Part shown: piece after piece, positions 45,797 through 60,700 of the stretch | Layout of the letters: each line of letters begins with the position of its first letter | Position numbering within the stretch: the stretch's first letter is position 1 | NCBI RefSeq assembly: GCF_009870125.1 | Contig: NC_046679.1 | Location: 5,704,001-5,768,000 of the forward strand | Source: Drosophila pseudoobscura | Taxonomy: Eukaryota > Arthropoda > Insecta > Diptera > Drosophilidae | DNA: 64,000 nucleotides | Direction of reading: 5' to 3' | Made by a program: the position numbers and the translations under genes | Notes under the pieces: generated by a model | The model's database searches: none | The model's input: the letters and a program-made list of their open reading frames with translations, nothing else | What the model was told of the DNA's origin: nothing

Positions 45797-48700
45797 ATGG
45801 TGTCCGCTTGGTTATTAGCTCTGGGATTAGCTCTGACTGCGATTCGGAGCGGCCATGGCCAGCAGCAGCAAGTGGCCGGCAGCACCAGCAAACAGTCGCA
45901 ACTGTGGCTGGGTAGGTGTGCAGGAAGGACACCCCAAGGTGCAGGCCCCACTCATGCAGTTAATCCTTTGCAGACTGCTCCTGCCTGCATGCCAATGAGC
46001 GGAACTCCAGCCATTGGGGCCGGCTAAGCATCAATGCCAGCCAGGCGCTGGGCGCCAAGAACAACTGCCTGATGGTGTTTATTGGTGGCATGGATGATGA
46101 GCTGGTTTCCTTTCAGCTTGAGCAGTTGCAGCTGCGCGCCGGGTGAGTAGCAGTGCTTCCGACCTCATTTGGCGACCACAGACCGCGGATACCATCCACC
46201 GGGGGGTGGCTGGGGATGCGGACGCCGGTTGCTGATCGGATCTGCGATGGGCAGCTGTCTGTGACAGCCATCAAAAATCGACAAATATGCCCCATCGATA
46301 GATAAAGCTGGCCTGGCCTATCCTGTCCGTCCGTCCACCTATCGGTGGCAAGAGCGGAGCGGGGGGGTAGGGCGCAAACGCCTCGAGAGGCTGTGCTGCT
46401 GCAACGGGAAGCGCAACGGCAATGTAATTAAAATACCTCGTGAAGGCCATGTGGGCGGTCCGGTTCGGTGGAGCCGCCGTGGCCACCGGCACGCCTGGTT
46501 ATTTATATAAATCGAGGGAAATGGTCTCCGCCCGCAAATTTGTGTCAATTTATGCAAAATCCTATGCACACAAACCCATCCTCCCATCCCGTACCCGTGG
46601 TAGATTTGCGCCATAAAAATAACGTACACAAATTTCGGAATCGATTTGTCAATAAAATTGGAGAGCACTGGCCACGCAGATCTCAGTGGAGCTTGGACCG
46701 AGCGCAGCGCCGTACGTATGAGCAATTTTTAAAGTGCAGTGAATCGCGGGTGAATCGCAAGAGTCGCCAAGGAATCTCATTCGAAGAACGTACTTTCGAC
46801 GGTCTTCCGGTTACCTTTAAACGGATTTAACAAATGAAAGTTAATTGAGTTAATTCGCGGGAAAAAAGCTAGTGGAATTTAAGCATTGAAATTTTATTTG
46901 TGAAATACTATAAAATCGGAGGCTCAAAATGTCTATGGACCCAACAGTTTCCTTGGAGGATCTGGACCGCGTGAGTGAATGATGAACCCTGATCAATGGG
47001 TATCGCAATGGCAGTAAATACTCCTTCATTTCCGACTGCAGCGTCGACGCCGCGCCAGCTCTGCCCGGAAGGCGTCACAGACTCCCCAACCGCCGCCCCA
47101 TTTGGCCGACTCGGAGGCCATGGCCGTGATCAATGAGATATTCAATCCCTCGCTGAAGCTGCCCGAAAGTAGTGGCCACTACACACTGCCGGAGGAGATG
47201 AGCGCCGACGATGATGTGGCGCCCCACGAGCTGGACATTTCGAAGCTGGCGGAGCTGAAGGAAGTAAGTCTGCAGCGGGTACTGAATACTGACTGAATGG
47301 ATTGTCGCCAAAGGTTTTCGCGCTCTTCGACACGGACTGCGATGGCCTGATATCGAGGGATGATCTGCGCTTCACCTACACCGCCCTGGGCAATGATCCC
47401 AACGAGCAAGTCCTAGAGCAGATGATGCTGGAGGCCAAGGAACCGCTCGACTACGAGGCCTTTGTCCGTCTGATGTCCCGACGCACACAGGAACTGGACC
47501 CCGAGGAGGTGCTGCTAGAGGCATGGAGCAAATGGGATGACCATGGCACGGGCCTGATCGAAGAACGCAAGTGTGTGCGCCGAGTGATTCCACAACAAAT
47601 TAAGCATTCCATACCCTTCCGCCATCTCTAGAATCTACGAGGAACTGACCAACTATGGCGACAAAATGAGCCTCAACGAGGCTAAGGAGGCACTCAGCCA
47701 TGCGCCCATGGCCAAGCCCAAGTCCCTCGAGGAGCCGCCGATGATCGATTATCCAGCCTTTTGCCGCATGCTCGGCGGAATGCGCAAACGGAAAGGGAAT
47801 TAACATTGAAAGGACATCGAAACAATCAGAATGGGAGCATGCCAGGGCCCCGGACATATGTATATTTTAGGAGTTATCACCGGACTTATCGTTTACCCCC
47901 TTAACTTTCCCATCAGATAATGGAAATCTAAAACTTTCCCAATAGCCAATAGTCCCCAATTTGTTGTAGCTATGTATGTAGGAGGGACTGCCTTCCCCCA
48001 ATCAATTTGGAACCTCCAAAAGATATTGGAAACTACTCGAATCTCTGCCCGAACCGCAGCTGTCTCAATATCGCAATCGAATAACTTTTACCGCCAACTT
48101 TTGTTCGACTTTGCATCAAAATAAATCGTGAAGAACCAAAAGAGCGATGGGAATTATTTTCTTAATGGGCATTGGGCCGCTTGCGAGGGGATATTTATAG
48201 GCTAGCTGACCAACGAGCCAGCCCCAAAAGTATCGGCCAATAAATTTTAGACATCGTTACGCATCTGCCTTGGGCCAGGCCAGCGGCAACAAATTCCTCC
48301 ATCTTTTTTTTCTGTATTTTTTGAATGCAATTTCGTGACAGGTGCTTGGACAGCGTTGAGGTCTTTCCGTATCTGCGCGAGCCCGTCATCGAGAACTCAA
48401 CACTGCCGGCGGACACTTTCTGCCAGCACAGCAAGAATCGCAGTTCCACCACGCCTATTTATAGCGCGGGCCGACTGCTGGGACTGCGTCTGCGGTTCCA
48501 GCATCCGCCGACAAAGTTGGACAACTGGAGCCTGAACCTAACGGCCAGCTATCGGTTTCTGAAACGAGGTGAGTTCCGCCAGTTCTTGACCGATCTGTGG
48601 ATCATTTTCCGCATCTCTTTTTGGCCAGAAAACTTCAAGACGGAGGGCCGCCTGGTGCCGCACAGCTACTGTGACTTTTACTTCTTCGCCAGCCTGGCGG

Positions 48701-51700
48701 ACGAGGTGGGCAGCTTGGGGCAGGGCTACTTTCACTCGCCCCGCTTTCCCGCCCACTATCCGGCACACATCAAGTGCGCCTACAAGTTCATCGGGCGTCC
48801 CGATACCCGTGTGGAGATCGTTTTCGAGGAGCTGCAACTGCCGCCGGTGCTCAGCGGCGGCTGTCAACTGGATGCCCTGACCATCTTCGATGCCGAGTCC
48901 GCCCACATGAACGCCGTACTGGATGTCCTCTGCACGCCCTGCCCCACGCGTCGACTCGTGAGCAGCGGACCCGATATGCTGCTCGAGTTTAATGCCAGCT
49001 CGAACCGCACGGCCAAGGGATTTCGCGGCAAGTACAAGTTTGTGACCAACGGACAGGGGGGGCCGCCGTTGGCCCTGCCACCCCCCGCAGCACCCATTCT
49101 GGAGGCGGCCAGTGTGGCAGCTAAGCAGCAGGAGAAGCTGCAGCATCAGCAATCGTCGGCGTCGGCGGCCAGGGTGAACAGTCTTCAGGCGGATGCAGAG
49201 CTGTCGAAGCCCGGACGTTCATTTGGTGAGTTGGCGCCTCATATATTAGCCTAAATTAGAGCCTTGCTTGGGGAGGGGGGGCGCACACCCTCGCACCCCC
49301 TCTGGCATAGCCAATCGAATTATGCTAATCGTTGGCAAATGGCGGCAAAACTTATCTGCTACTCCACGACGCCGTTCGACAGCTTCCGTCTGTCTCAGGC
49401 GGCATCCTCGAACGGAAGCGGATGTGGCCAATCGACATGGCCTCCTGAGTGGAGGGACGCCTGGCTGCTGGTTCCTGGAGTCTGTCAGTCTGCTTCGAGC
49501 TCTCAACGCGTTCAAATGGTGCTTATGTCGCTATTTTTGCAGCTCCTTCTGGTGCTGCTCGGTTCGATACGCCAATCGATGGCCTCCTGTGCTCCATTGC
49601 CCGCCAGTGAGTCTCGTACTTAAAGCATTTTGGCCAAAACATTTATTTAACTCTAAGAACAATTAACCTACTATTTGTGTGTGCATATGTGAGTGGGTGT
49701 GGGTGTCCTTGCCTAGAAGCTAGATACGACCTTCAGTAGAGACCACAAGAGAGCCGCAGCGCCGCTGCACAGAGTCAACTGCAAAATCCGGTGCAAAACT
49801 AGAAAGCTGTGAAAGCGAGAGATATAGTATTGTGGGACTCTTGGGAATTTATGGGATTTTTGGATTACAAAATTTAACGCACCGAAAGAGAATCTTCTTG
49901 CCTCGCACTATGGAGGTGGGCTGTTCCTTGCCCAAGTAGATCCGAATGCCGTACAATGCCTGCCTAAAGTAATCGTCCCAGTTTAGACCCCGCATATTGA
50001 AGTCGAATAAATTCTGATCCAAAGACGACATTCGCTTCCACAGACGCTGAGTATTCGACGTGTCGAACTTCCACGTGGTGTCCACAAACGGAGCAAGGAC
50101 ATTGATGTTCTTGTGTATCTTATCGTAGAGCTTGATCATGCGAGGCTTCTTGCCACGTAGTCGGAGCACCACATCGATGGCATACCCAGGCACCAGATGA
50201 TAGAAGTAGGCCACCAGCCGAAACAGCCACGGGGTGGTGGTGCAGTGCAGAAACGGACACCACATCATCTTGGTCAGTGGATAGTTGTTCACCAGATTCT
50301 GTGCCCTATCCCGGAAGCCGCCCCAGGTGATCAGGTTCTCTTCGCTGGGTGTAAAGTTGTAAATGACCGGATCCCCTGGCGGCTTGGCGTCTATCGCCGT
50401 CTGCCAGACAGTGGCCAACGCCATGGAGGAAGCATAGTCGACTGGCACAATTCCAGCCTGCGCCTTCACATTGAGACGAGTGATCCGCAAGACCCCAAAG
50501 GCAACTCCATAGAGCACGGCAATGGGGCCGTACAGGTTGTCGATCCAACCCGCCATCGGCTCCTTATAGCTGGCAATGACTGTGGGTGGAAAAGGGGGAG
50601 GATATAAAAGGGCATCACTTGCCGAGCTGGCAGCACCTACTAACGCCAGGCCGATAGACGCACAACGGAATGTCCCCCGCCTCCCGTTGGATCACCTGCT
50701 CCGCCAGAGCCTTGGTGTATGTGTAGGTGTTGGGATACTTGCCCATCAGGGCGGGCGCCATGTTGTCTATCAGTTCACTTTCCAGCCACTCGTTGAGCTC
50801 CAGGACCTGGTTGGCCGAGCAGTTCAAGTGCTCCGGATAGAACTTCTCCTCGATTTTCTCCACCACGCAGTTCGAGTAGGCCGTCGATATGTGGACAAAA
50901 GCCTCGAGGCGCTGCATTTGCTTTGCCAGCTGCAGCATGAGGCGGGCGGCCCGCGTATTGATGGCCAGTGCTATGTGCAGGGGCTCAGTGAAGCGTACTG
51001 TGGCAGCGCCGTGCAAGACCAGCTGCACCTCCTCAATCAGCAGCTTCCTGTCTTCAGCCCCAAGGCCCAGATCTGGCTCCTGGCAGTCACCCTGTATGGG
51101 CGCCACTCGCTGCATAGCCTTGGGTTGCGTTTTCAGTAGTATTTCGAACACCTTCGGAACGGAACCCAATGCTTCGGATTATTCGGATTAGGGGTCCTTG
51201 GGATCAACACAGGATTACTCACTGGATCGCTCTCCCAGGCAACGAGACGGTCCTTTATCTCCTGGCCATTCTTGGCCCTGATCAGCACATAGATGCGCTT
51301 CACCTCTGTTATGCGGAGTAGCTTCTCAATGGTCACTACAAAAGACAAAAGGCAAACTTGAATTTGATCTGTTTACGATTTCTTTCGATTGATGGCCTTT
51401 CCAGCCGGTTCTGAGCGCCTTTTTTGGGTGGTATCTCATTGTTTACTTGCTAGAAACATGCATGGTATGTCATATAAAAACGTTAATTTATATTATGTCA
51501 TATCCCTCAGAGTGAAATCTTCGAACTTTGATATTTTCATATGAAAACATAGTATTTTGTTTCACGTGTTGAGATAAAAAAAAATTTCCGCCCTTCACAA
51601 TAAACAGTATCCGGATATACGGATTTGCCTGGGCAAATATATCACAAAAAGTTCATAAAGTTCATATTTTAATTGCATATTTTGTTTTCAGTTATTATCC

Positions 51701-54700
51701 AACAGAGTAATTATTTTTCAACAGATCCAAAGGTGGGAAATACCTTTTCCTAAGAATCCACTGCCACCTGTTAGCAACATGGTCTTGTCTTTATAAAACT
51801 TTTGTATTTCCGACATTGCGATAGTACGATCCTTTCTTTATATGGGGATGCACAAACACAACATATACACGTATACACTAAAAGGCACTTTCGTATCCGT
51901 ATTCCGAGGTCCGAGAGATGATACCTGATCGCGACTGATGCTTGAATGAGAGTTGTCTAGAATTTTCACCCGGTATTTATAGCGATCCCCTGATCGGGAA
52001 TCGCTGATCGAAGAGCAACAAAGCCAAAAACAAAGCGAAGCACATTCATTATATTATATTATTATAGGTTGTTTCCAACACACTCACAGACAGAGACTCG
52101 TAAAATATATGTGCCATAAAGATGTTCATATTTAACAATATTGGTGAGGATGGCACAGAAACAAAAACTGCATACGAGTATTCTTTTTCCCCATTGTTAG
52201 GGGCTGGTGCATTTGGGGCCTCTATGCCCTGACCCGGCTTAAACAAATAGAAATTAGAACTTGTTGGCTTTGGAGAAAAGATCCGCTCATGTGCGGATTT
52301 TCATGGTTGGTGTCAAGTGGCATTGCGGCCTTTTGAACCCAATGCGCGCACTCCATGCCAGACCCAAATTAGCTGGACCTGCCCATTTGCCTAATTGGAA
52401 AACGTTGTTACTTTGGCCCATTGCCGGGTCTGTAGCACCTCAAAATGGGCCTGAGAGATGGCGAACAAAACCCGGTAGTTCTATAGAAAGCAAATAAGCA
52501 CTCGAACACGAATGGCATATGAAGAGTGAGTGTGATTGTGAGTGCTCCGCTCCCGTAATTCTGAAGAAAACTGTGTCTTTCGCCTTATGAATACCTCACC
52601 CATAGACTAGCCCATAAACATAAACTAGAATAAACATTGAACTTGCACAATCATTTGCATAAAAGGTATTCGGATAGACTGCGCAGGGAATGGAGTATAA
52701 ATTATCAATGAAAATACCATTATACTGCATACTATTACAACGTTTTGTTTTTCTTTCTTTATATTATTCAAAATCTCTACCGTCTGTTATATGAGCCTCC
52801 ATTAATAGAATATACCCCAGGCTATTTACGAGTACCGAGTGTACGAATTTCGCAAGCTAACCAAACAAATACAATACCTTTGAGCGTAGTGTTAGATCTT
52901 ACATCAGACCCTTAAAGTGCTCTGTTGTGTTATGAAAAAAAGGTCATATTTTATCCTGAAATTGCCAATAATATTTATTCTTTCCTGACATTTTTAACAA
53001 CAATTGAATGCACTTTTAGTGGCATCTAAATCTGGATAATTATTGCCAGATCGCGAACAGGAGCCACAGCACATATGCTGCACCAGAGCCAAGCAGAACT
53101 TGACCTATCGAATGTAGTACACGGTAGCTGCAAGCACAGAACATAGATAGGTTCAAGTTGGACAATTGTTTTGCAGAAGATTACGTACCGAAATAGAACC
53201 CGGATTCCCTCCGCCAAGGAGGCTGCCGTAGCTGGTTCCTTGAATATATATAGTCGCATACCTCCCCAAATGGTCTTGAAATAGTCGTCCCAGTCGAGGG
53301 ATTTCATGTCAAAGTTGAACCCCTTTCGATCTTCCGGTGACATGTGGTCCCACAGCGCTTCAGTATTATCCCTGTTGAACCAAAATGTTTTCCTATTGAA
53401 GAAGTATAGTGCCTCCACGTTTGCGTGGGCTTTGCGATAGGCTTTGACCAGACGCGGTTTCTTGCCACTCAGCCGCAGGATGAGATCGAAGAAATAGCCG
53501 GGAATATAGTGGTAGAAGATGCTGCAAATCCTAAACAGCCAAGGGCATGTGGTGGAATGTACAAACGGGTACCAAATCATCTGTCGGATCGGAACCTGCT
53601 TACCGTAAAACATGCCCTTGTTTCTGAAATCATTCCAGTCTATCGTATTTGTCCTGCAAGGTGCAAAATTATAAATGGTGGGCTTTGGCTTAATAGCTGT
53701 AAGTGCAGATTTGGTTTTTGCTTTCTTTGCCGTTTCCCAGGCGCTGGCCACGGCCAGGTTAGCACAGTAATCGCCGGGCACCAAAACCGCTTGAGCCTTT
53801 ATATTACAAAGCAATATGTGGAGGACACCGTAGGTAATGCCGTATATTAGGGCCACGAGTCCGTATGGATTGTCAATCCAACCGGAAGAAGGCTCCTTGT
53901 AGTTGGCATATACTATCGTTGGAAAAAGAACGGGAGGAGGGCTATTGAAGGGACACTGGATTAAGTGGCATGCATCACTTACTAATGGCTGGCCGAAAGA
54001 TGCACACCGGTAGGTCACCCGCCTCCTCTTGGATCACCTGCTCCGCCAGGGCCTTCGTGTAGGTGTAGGTATTGGGGTACTTTCCCAGCAAGGCAGGCGT
54101 CATGTTGTCCAACAGCTCGGCGCTCAGAGTCTCCCTCAGGCGCAGCACCGTATCGGCGGAACAGGTTAAATGCTGCGGATAGAACTCCTCGTTAATGCTG
54201 TCTATCACGCAGTTGGAGTAGGCTGTGGAGATCTGCACGAAGGCCTCCAAGCTGTGCATTTCCTTGGCCAGCTGCAGCATGAGGCGCGTGGCCCGCGTGT
54301 TGATGGCCAGCGCCATATGCATGTCCTCATTGAAGCGGACAGTGGCTGCTCCGTGAATGACAATCTGCACTTCTTTAGCCAGCATCTTTCGATCCGCCTC
54401 ACTGATACCTAGATCCGGCTCCAGGCAATCTCCCACTATGGGTGTCATCCGCTGCAAGACCGTTGGCTTAATCTTCAGCAGTGATTCGAAAATCTTGAAC
54501 AGGAAGGGAGGCCGTTAGTTCAAGCGGTTCAAATGTGACTTTTGGTGGGCTACTCACTGGCTGGCTGAGCCATTTGGTAACGCGAGTGCGCACATCCTCG
54601 TTTTTCTTAGACCTGACCAGGAAATATATTTTCTTTGGATCTGTCGCTCGTAGGATTTTTTCAATAATCACTGAAAATCAAAAGGTATAATAGGTTACTC

Positions 54701-57700
54701 TTGTTTCCATCCAGTCCTTGCAGCGCACCTTTGCCCAAAAATCCAGTGCCGCCAGTTACGAATATCGTCTTGTCCCTATAAAAACGCTGCACTTCTGTTT
54801 CCATTTTGCGTGTGATTTTGCAGAAAGCTAATCCAGAGGTGTGCTAGTACAGAGCCACAACGATTGTGCAGAGTTCCGGAACTGTTTCCATTTATATATT
54901 TATCGTATCGTGCAATTCATTATTCCCAGTGGTACGTAGGCGAAGTACAGTGGGCACTGCATAATTCGGACTTATTAGGCTCAATGTTGTTCATAGTGTT
55001 ATTTTATTTTGTTAATTCGATTGTATTGTTTAATTTAATCAAACAGTTGTTTAATATCGGGAGCTATACTTATGGAGTGTTCACGGTATATAAGAAACCG
55101 TGTTTTTGATCCCAATGTACCCAGAAGTGAAAATTCAGAGTGCTTAAGAATGTACATTCGTCTGGGTGTAGTTTATAAAACTGCAGTTTAAGAAGCTCTC
55201 AGGAAATTCATGATATGAATACGCATATATAAATACATTTGAATGAAGATAATATAATCACTTCATATAAGCACAACTACCCTATAATCAGCTTCCGGCT
55301 TACGATGGATGCAGTTTCCACTCGAGAGGACAGTTTGATATATCAGCCCAACCCCAAAGATATTAAATGCCTATCTAAAATATAAAAGCAACTTGATTAG
55401 AATCATACTCCTTCATTGAGATCAAATCTACATAGTCTCATTTTTTTTTACCATTTAAGTGACTGATAAAAAGTATTACGCTTTTTTTGTTTGAAAGATG
55501 TTAGCTATTCGAATGTCTTCTGACTGGATTAAGCGCTAAGACTGTGGTTGGAACAGTTCTGCTGTTTCATTGAGAAATTTTTTAGCTGCAAGTTTACAGA
55601 GCTTTTTTGTCACGGAAAAGAACTGATCTGATCGCTAGAGCTGGAAATTGCATACTTTTAGACCATATATTTATAAAGTATAAAAAGCATTCACAATGAA
55701 TTTAATTGCGCGGAACAAACTTAACCCAAAATCCTGATTTGGGCGTCAACTGAAACCCGTTGCTGGCTAGCTCCATGGGAATGCAGGATTTCTTGGCAGG
55801 AGCGAACCGGTAGTCCTTCAACAGATAGTAGATGACAGCCTTGGCCTCAAGGAGTGCAAAGCGGGAACCTAAAATGGAAAAATAAATAGGAATCATCAAC
55901 CTTCAGTTCGAATCAGTTAGTCCACTGCTACCACCCACCAATGCAGTTGCGTTGACCGAGGCCAAACGGATAGTATGTGAAGGGTTGAATGTTGGCCTTG
56001 TTCTCTTCGCTGAAACGCTCTGGATCGAATTTGTTGGGGTTCTCAAAGTATTTGGGGTCACGATGGAAGCCGCATGTGGGCAGCCAGATATAGTCACCCT
56101 TTTTGATTTCTATGGTTTGGCCATCTAACTCATACGTAATATCCTTGTTGCACTCTCGATCTATGGCTATGGCTGCCGGCCACTTGCGCAATACCTCCGA
56201 GACAACCTGATCTAGATACTTCATGCCCATGATGGCCTCGTAACTCAGTTCTTTGCCATCCAAGTCGATGTCCACCTGCTGCACCTCCTCGTAGAGCTTC
56301 TGCTGGACATCTTCGTTCTCCATCAGCTCTTGAGCCGTGAAGCACATAAGAACCGCGGACGTCTCAAAGCCGGCGAAGAAAAACACAAAGCACTGAGCCA
56401 CAATATCGCGGTCGCTCCATTCACGGATCACTGTCGTCTTGGTCTTCTCAGTCTGGAACAGGCCGCGGGCTTCCATTAGCATGTTGATCATGTCTGGACG
56501 GATGATGTTGTGCTCCTGACGGTATTTCATTGCATCAAGAACCAAGCGCACAAAATACTCAGTGCTCTTCTTGTCAAAGAGATCGACCTTGATATACTGC
56601 AAAGAGATGGGTATTAGATCATTGGTCTAGATTGATATATTATTGATTTACTAACCTTATTGAGCGACTTTAGTGTAAAGAATAACATAAACTTTAGGTT
56701 CTGCAGAAAACCGAATGTGGTTAATTTCTTGCCCATCGAATAGAAGTCGTTATCGCGCTCCTTGAACGAATTAACCTGCAGGCCAAAGGCCGTGGAGGCA
56801 ATCACGTCGTTGGTGAAGCGTGTGCAGTAATCCTTCATGTCCAGCTCCGTTCCCTGAACGGATCCTTGCTGATCGGGCTTCAGACAATCAACGGCCTCCT
56901 TCGCCACCTGATTCATAAGCTGAAACATTTGACGCATTTTCAAGCCCGTGAAGGCGGGACTGAGAGTGCTCCGCATGTCCTTCCAACGTGCATCACGCAT
57001 GGAGAAGAGCGAGCTGCCGAAAAGATTGCTCATATCATGTGGATCATCGTCAGTGCCGGTGCCGAAAAGGTTGCGATGATTTATGAAATGATCGAAGTCC
57101 TTAATGGTTATCTGTCTTAAAAGATCTGGGTCGCGGATCATCATCAGTGGTTGGCGCTGCTCGAAGATACCATAAACTCTGTGTAAAATAAAGTACACAA
57201 TGTTATTGACTGCTAATAATTTTACTGTTAATTTGACTCTAATTTGTCAAATGAGTCGTCGGGTTGCAGATTAGAATTAATTAAAAAGATTAGAATTTGA
57301 TAACCGCCCATCAATATTTCTATCTTGTATGCCTTTATATGGTCGTAGTCTGGTCTTAACCTATCCGATTCTTTTTTAGCTTAACCTCCACGTTCAGACC
57401 CAATTGTTCTATGGGTAAAATTTATTCTTTTACGTCAGGACCAAAAGTATCCCTACTCGGTAGGCTTAAATCTACGATTCTATGAACAATATAGTTAATT
57501 TATAAAATTTCAGGACAAAAGTTTAACCCTTATATGAACGATTAACTGGGCATTAGCTTTGTTATTAGTTTGTACCTATCAATACATGGCAACAAAGCGT
57601 TACGTTCCACACTGATAACATTGAAATAAACTCAGCTGATAAACTGATTAAAAGTTATCTTAATTATTTACTAGCTTGTATATATTTTACAAAGTCCCTC

Positions 57701-60700
57701 CACCTGCCCGAAGCTTTTTGTTTGTTTGATGATTTCACAATTATCGTTTAAGAATTATCATAACGTTTCAATATATAATATATATATATATAAGCACACC
57801 CACCCCACCCACATATGTAGATACACACGATCGATTGACCTTGACAGCTGTAGATTCATTTACACATGAATTGGCTGTGTAATTGCGTGTGTATCTATGT
57901 ATGTATCTACGAGTATATGCTCTCAAAGTTCAAAGTGCGTTGATTCGAATTAACAAGATATTTATTATATTAATTGCAATGCAAACAAAACACACTCACT
58001 TGTTACTGCCGCCTTTGTTGTACAAATCGCAGACGATATCAAACATAGCCTTTTGTCGCAGAAACATTTGGGCCATGTTGCCAAAATAGAGCTTAGGCTT
58101 GGCAAAGGGAATACCCTTCTCCTTGAAGAACTCATTGTTTGCCGTTGCCCAGCGATAAAACAACGCAAAGGCAATCCCCAGCAGGGCCACAAATTCCAAT
58201 AACATCTTTGATGATCTCAGTACGCGTAGAAGAGCAGTGTACGCGTTTGGCGATCTAAGCGTTCAGAAGATAACTACGACGCCACAAACAATCGGAATTG
58301 TTTTATTGGACAAGAGCAAAGCTTTTAAATTGAGCTTTCACTGGTGTCGCCGCTCGTTGAAAGCGTGTACCGTATTTGATAAACATACATACATATATAG
58401 TATATAATTTCATCTATTAACCTAATATAATCGTATGTAGAAATGAATGAAACAAAGCAAACACTCAGCATTTAAGCAATACAGCATAGAGCGGATAAGG
58501 TTGTCGACTCTGGTTCTCAATGGATGAATGGAGCCAGCGAACGTTCAGATGACGACAGCTGCGGCGGTAAAGAGACCTGCGAAAAACATTAAATTGTTAA
58601 TTAAATAAAAAATATAAATAAATCTAAACAGAACCTCAGCTTTTCCAAATCCACTGCTCTGTCTGCATCGTAAAAAACCAGGTCTGCCTTTTTTGTATCC
58701 GTAGTAAGAGAACCTCCGTGTCTGACAAATTCATCTCTAAATTTCACAAGGTCTTGATCTAAATCAAATTGAGCCACAAGACCCGCAAATAACTGACTCT
58801 CCACGCTTATGGACTCGGTTACTTTTTCCTCCAGCTTTACTTCAGTTTTTATTTCCGATTTGCTGGGCTTGAAATAATCTTTAAGGCCCTTTTGAGAAGG
58901 GGAAGTTTCTTTCTTTGGTATTTTGCCTTTGCTCGGCGTTGGTGGCGGACCTGCTTTATCGTCATCATCCGATTCAATGGGCGATCTCTTCAGTTTTTTA
59001 TTACTGTTTGACCGGGTATTGATGGCTGGCGTTACTTTTTGGGGCGTCTTTTCTGGATTCGGTTTACCATTGAGCGCATCCTCATCGCAATTGGCTAACA
59101 GCAGATCCACGTTAACATTCTTCTTGGAGGCATCGTACAAGTTTTCCAAATGAGCCAAATCATTGGCCTCTTTCGCTGTTTTATCGCTGCGCAGACGTGT
59201 TATCCTTGGAAAGCGTATCGAGATGCCTGCCGCTGTGTGTGCCTCGGACTTGGTGAACTCAGCCCCAGTGATCTCCCACACAGGCATGCTTGCTGGATCC
59301 TTGGCCAGGACATCTGGCACCAGAGACTTTTTGCACAGCAGCCAATTGGGGGTTTTATTGGCATCAGCTCGCTCTGTTAGCTTCATCAGCGAGCCATGTA
59401 TCTCCTCGTTGGTGGCATCGTCCAGGCCAGAGTGGACTTTGGTCACAGTTTTCCACAGACGATCGCGCGCATCGTAGCACCCCATCAAAAAGATGCTGAG
59501 CACACCTCCCTTTTTCCCAGAGCCATACCACGCACCCAGCACAACTAGATCCGCTGTGTCTGCCATTTTACCTTCGAAAAGGTAATCCTTTTTGACCTTT
59601 AGCCAGTTGCGCTTGCCGGGCTGGTAAATGCCATTAGGACTCTTCAGTACGACACCCTCCAGATTGGCATGCAAAACCTTGGCCGTCATCATTGCCAGCT
59701 CGTTCTTTGTCTTCAGAAACTGAGATTCGGACAGCTGCACATAAGATTTCAAGGGATTGATGTTTTCCTCGAGTATCTTGCGACGTTTATGGAATTCACT
59801 GAAAACAAAAACAACGGAAAATCTATTATTGTAGGTTTTGGGATAGTCAGATTTTCACTCACAGCTGTGTCAGATCCTCACCATCGTAGAGTATGCAATC
59901 AAAGACAAACAGACAAACCGAAGCGTTGGCAAATGTCTGTTTTTTATGCGCACCCAAAGTGCCAAACGGTAGCATGGCCCCCGACTCTGTGTCCACCAGT
60001 ATTATCTCAGAGTCTAGAATCATATCGCCGGCGCCTGGGAAGGCTCGTGGTATATGGTCCTTTAAAGCTTTGATTTTGTGATCCATCACAGGCTTCAGAT
60101 TACGACTAAAGAACTTGAATTCGGTGCCTTGCTTGTGGATTTGTACGCGCTCGCCATCGTATTTGACTTCACCGTACAGCCCGCTGGGGCTCTTTTTGAA
60201 TGCCTCCTCCACAGACTTGCAGGCATTAGCCAGCATTGGCGATATGGGGGTCATTACTTGAATCCCACCGCCGCTCAATCCCACTTTCTTTGTCTTCTTA
60301 ACTTCTCCTAGGGTCGAGGTTTTGTTTCCTTTGCCAGAAAACTGTTCCACGATGGCTGATAGGTCGCGAGAAGATTGATAGGCGGGATAGGCGTCAGGGC
60401 CAAAGGCATCCAGAATATGTCTGGCCCGTGCATTTATACGTAGATCCTGTTTGACCAGTCTGATGAAGGTGCGTAAATCCAAATCGGTTGCCTTCTTGCA
60501 CAGCTCCTGCAACAGTTCCGTTTGTTCATCCTCTTTGGTGCGCTCCTCCAGCTGTGTGAGCAGCTTCTCCACTTCATGCAAGTATAGTTTACTCTGCTTC
60601 TGCGGCTTGAGTTTGCTTGAGTCGGCAAAATGCTTGCGTAGAGTCTCAGACACGTCTCCATCTACAAGAAATGTGACAATTATCATTTCTGCACCACATA

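Noticed and set aside
49725-49815. Plus-strand terminal exon of the CUB gene after acceptor TTCAG
   Set aside because: The same bases are the last coding exon of FAR copy 1 on the minus strand, with good phase and a hydrophobic tail. The plus-strand peptide is not CUB-like.
49849-49882. Early end of FAR copy 1 at the stop at 49849
   Set aside because: The comparable site in FAR copy 2 is a splice donor. Splicing at CG/GTGCGT to 49806 restores the family's hydrophobic C-terminal exon.
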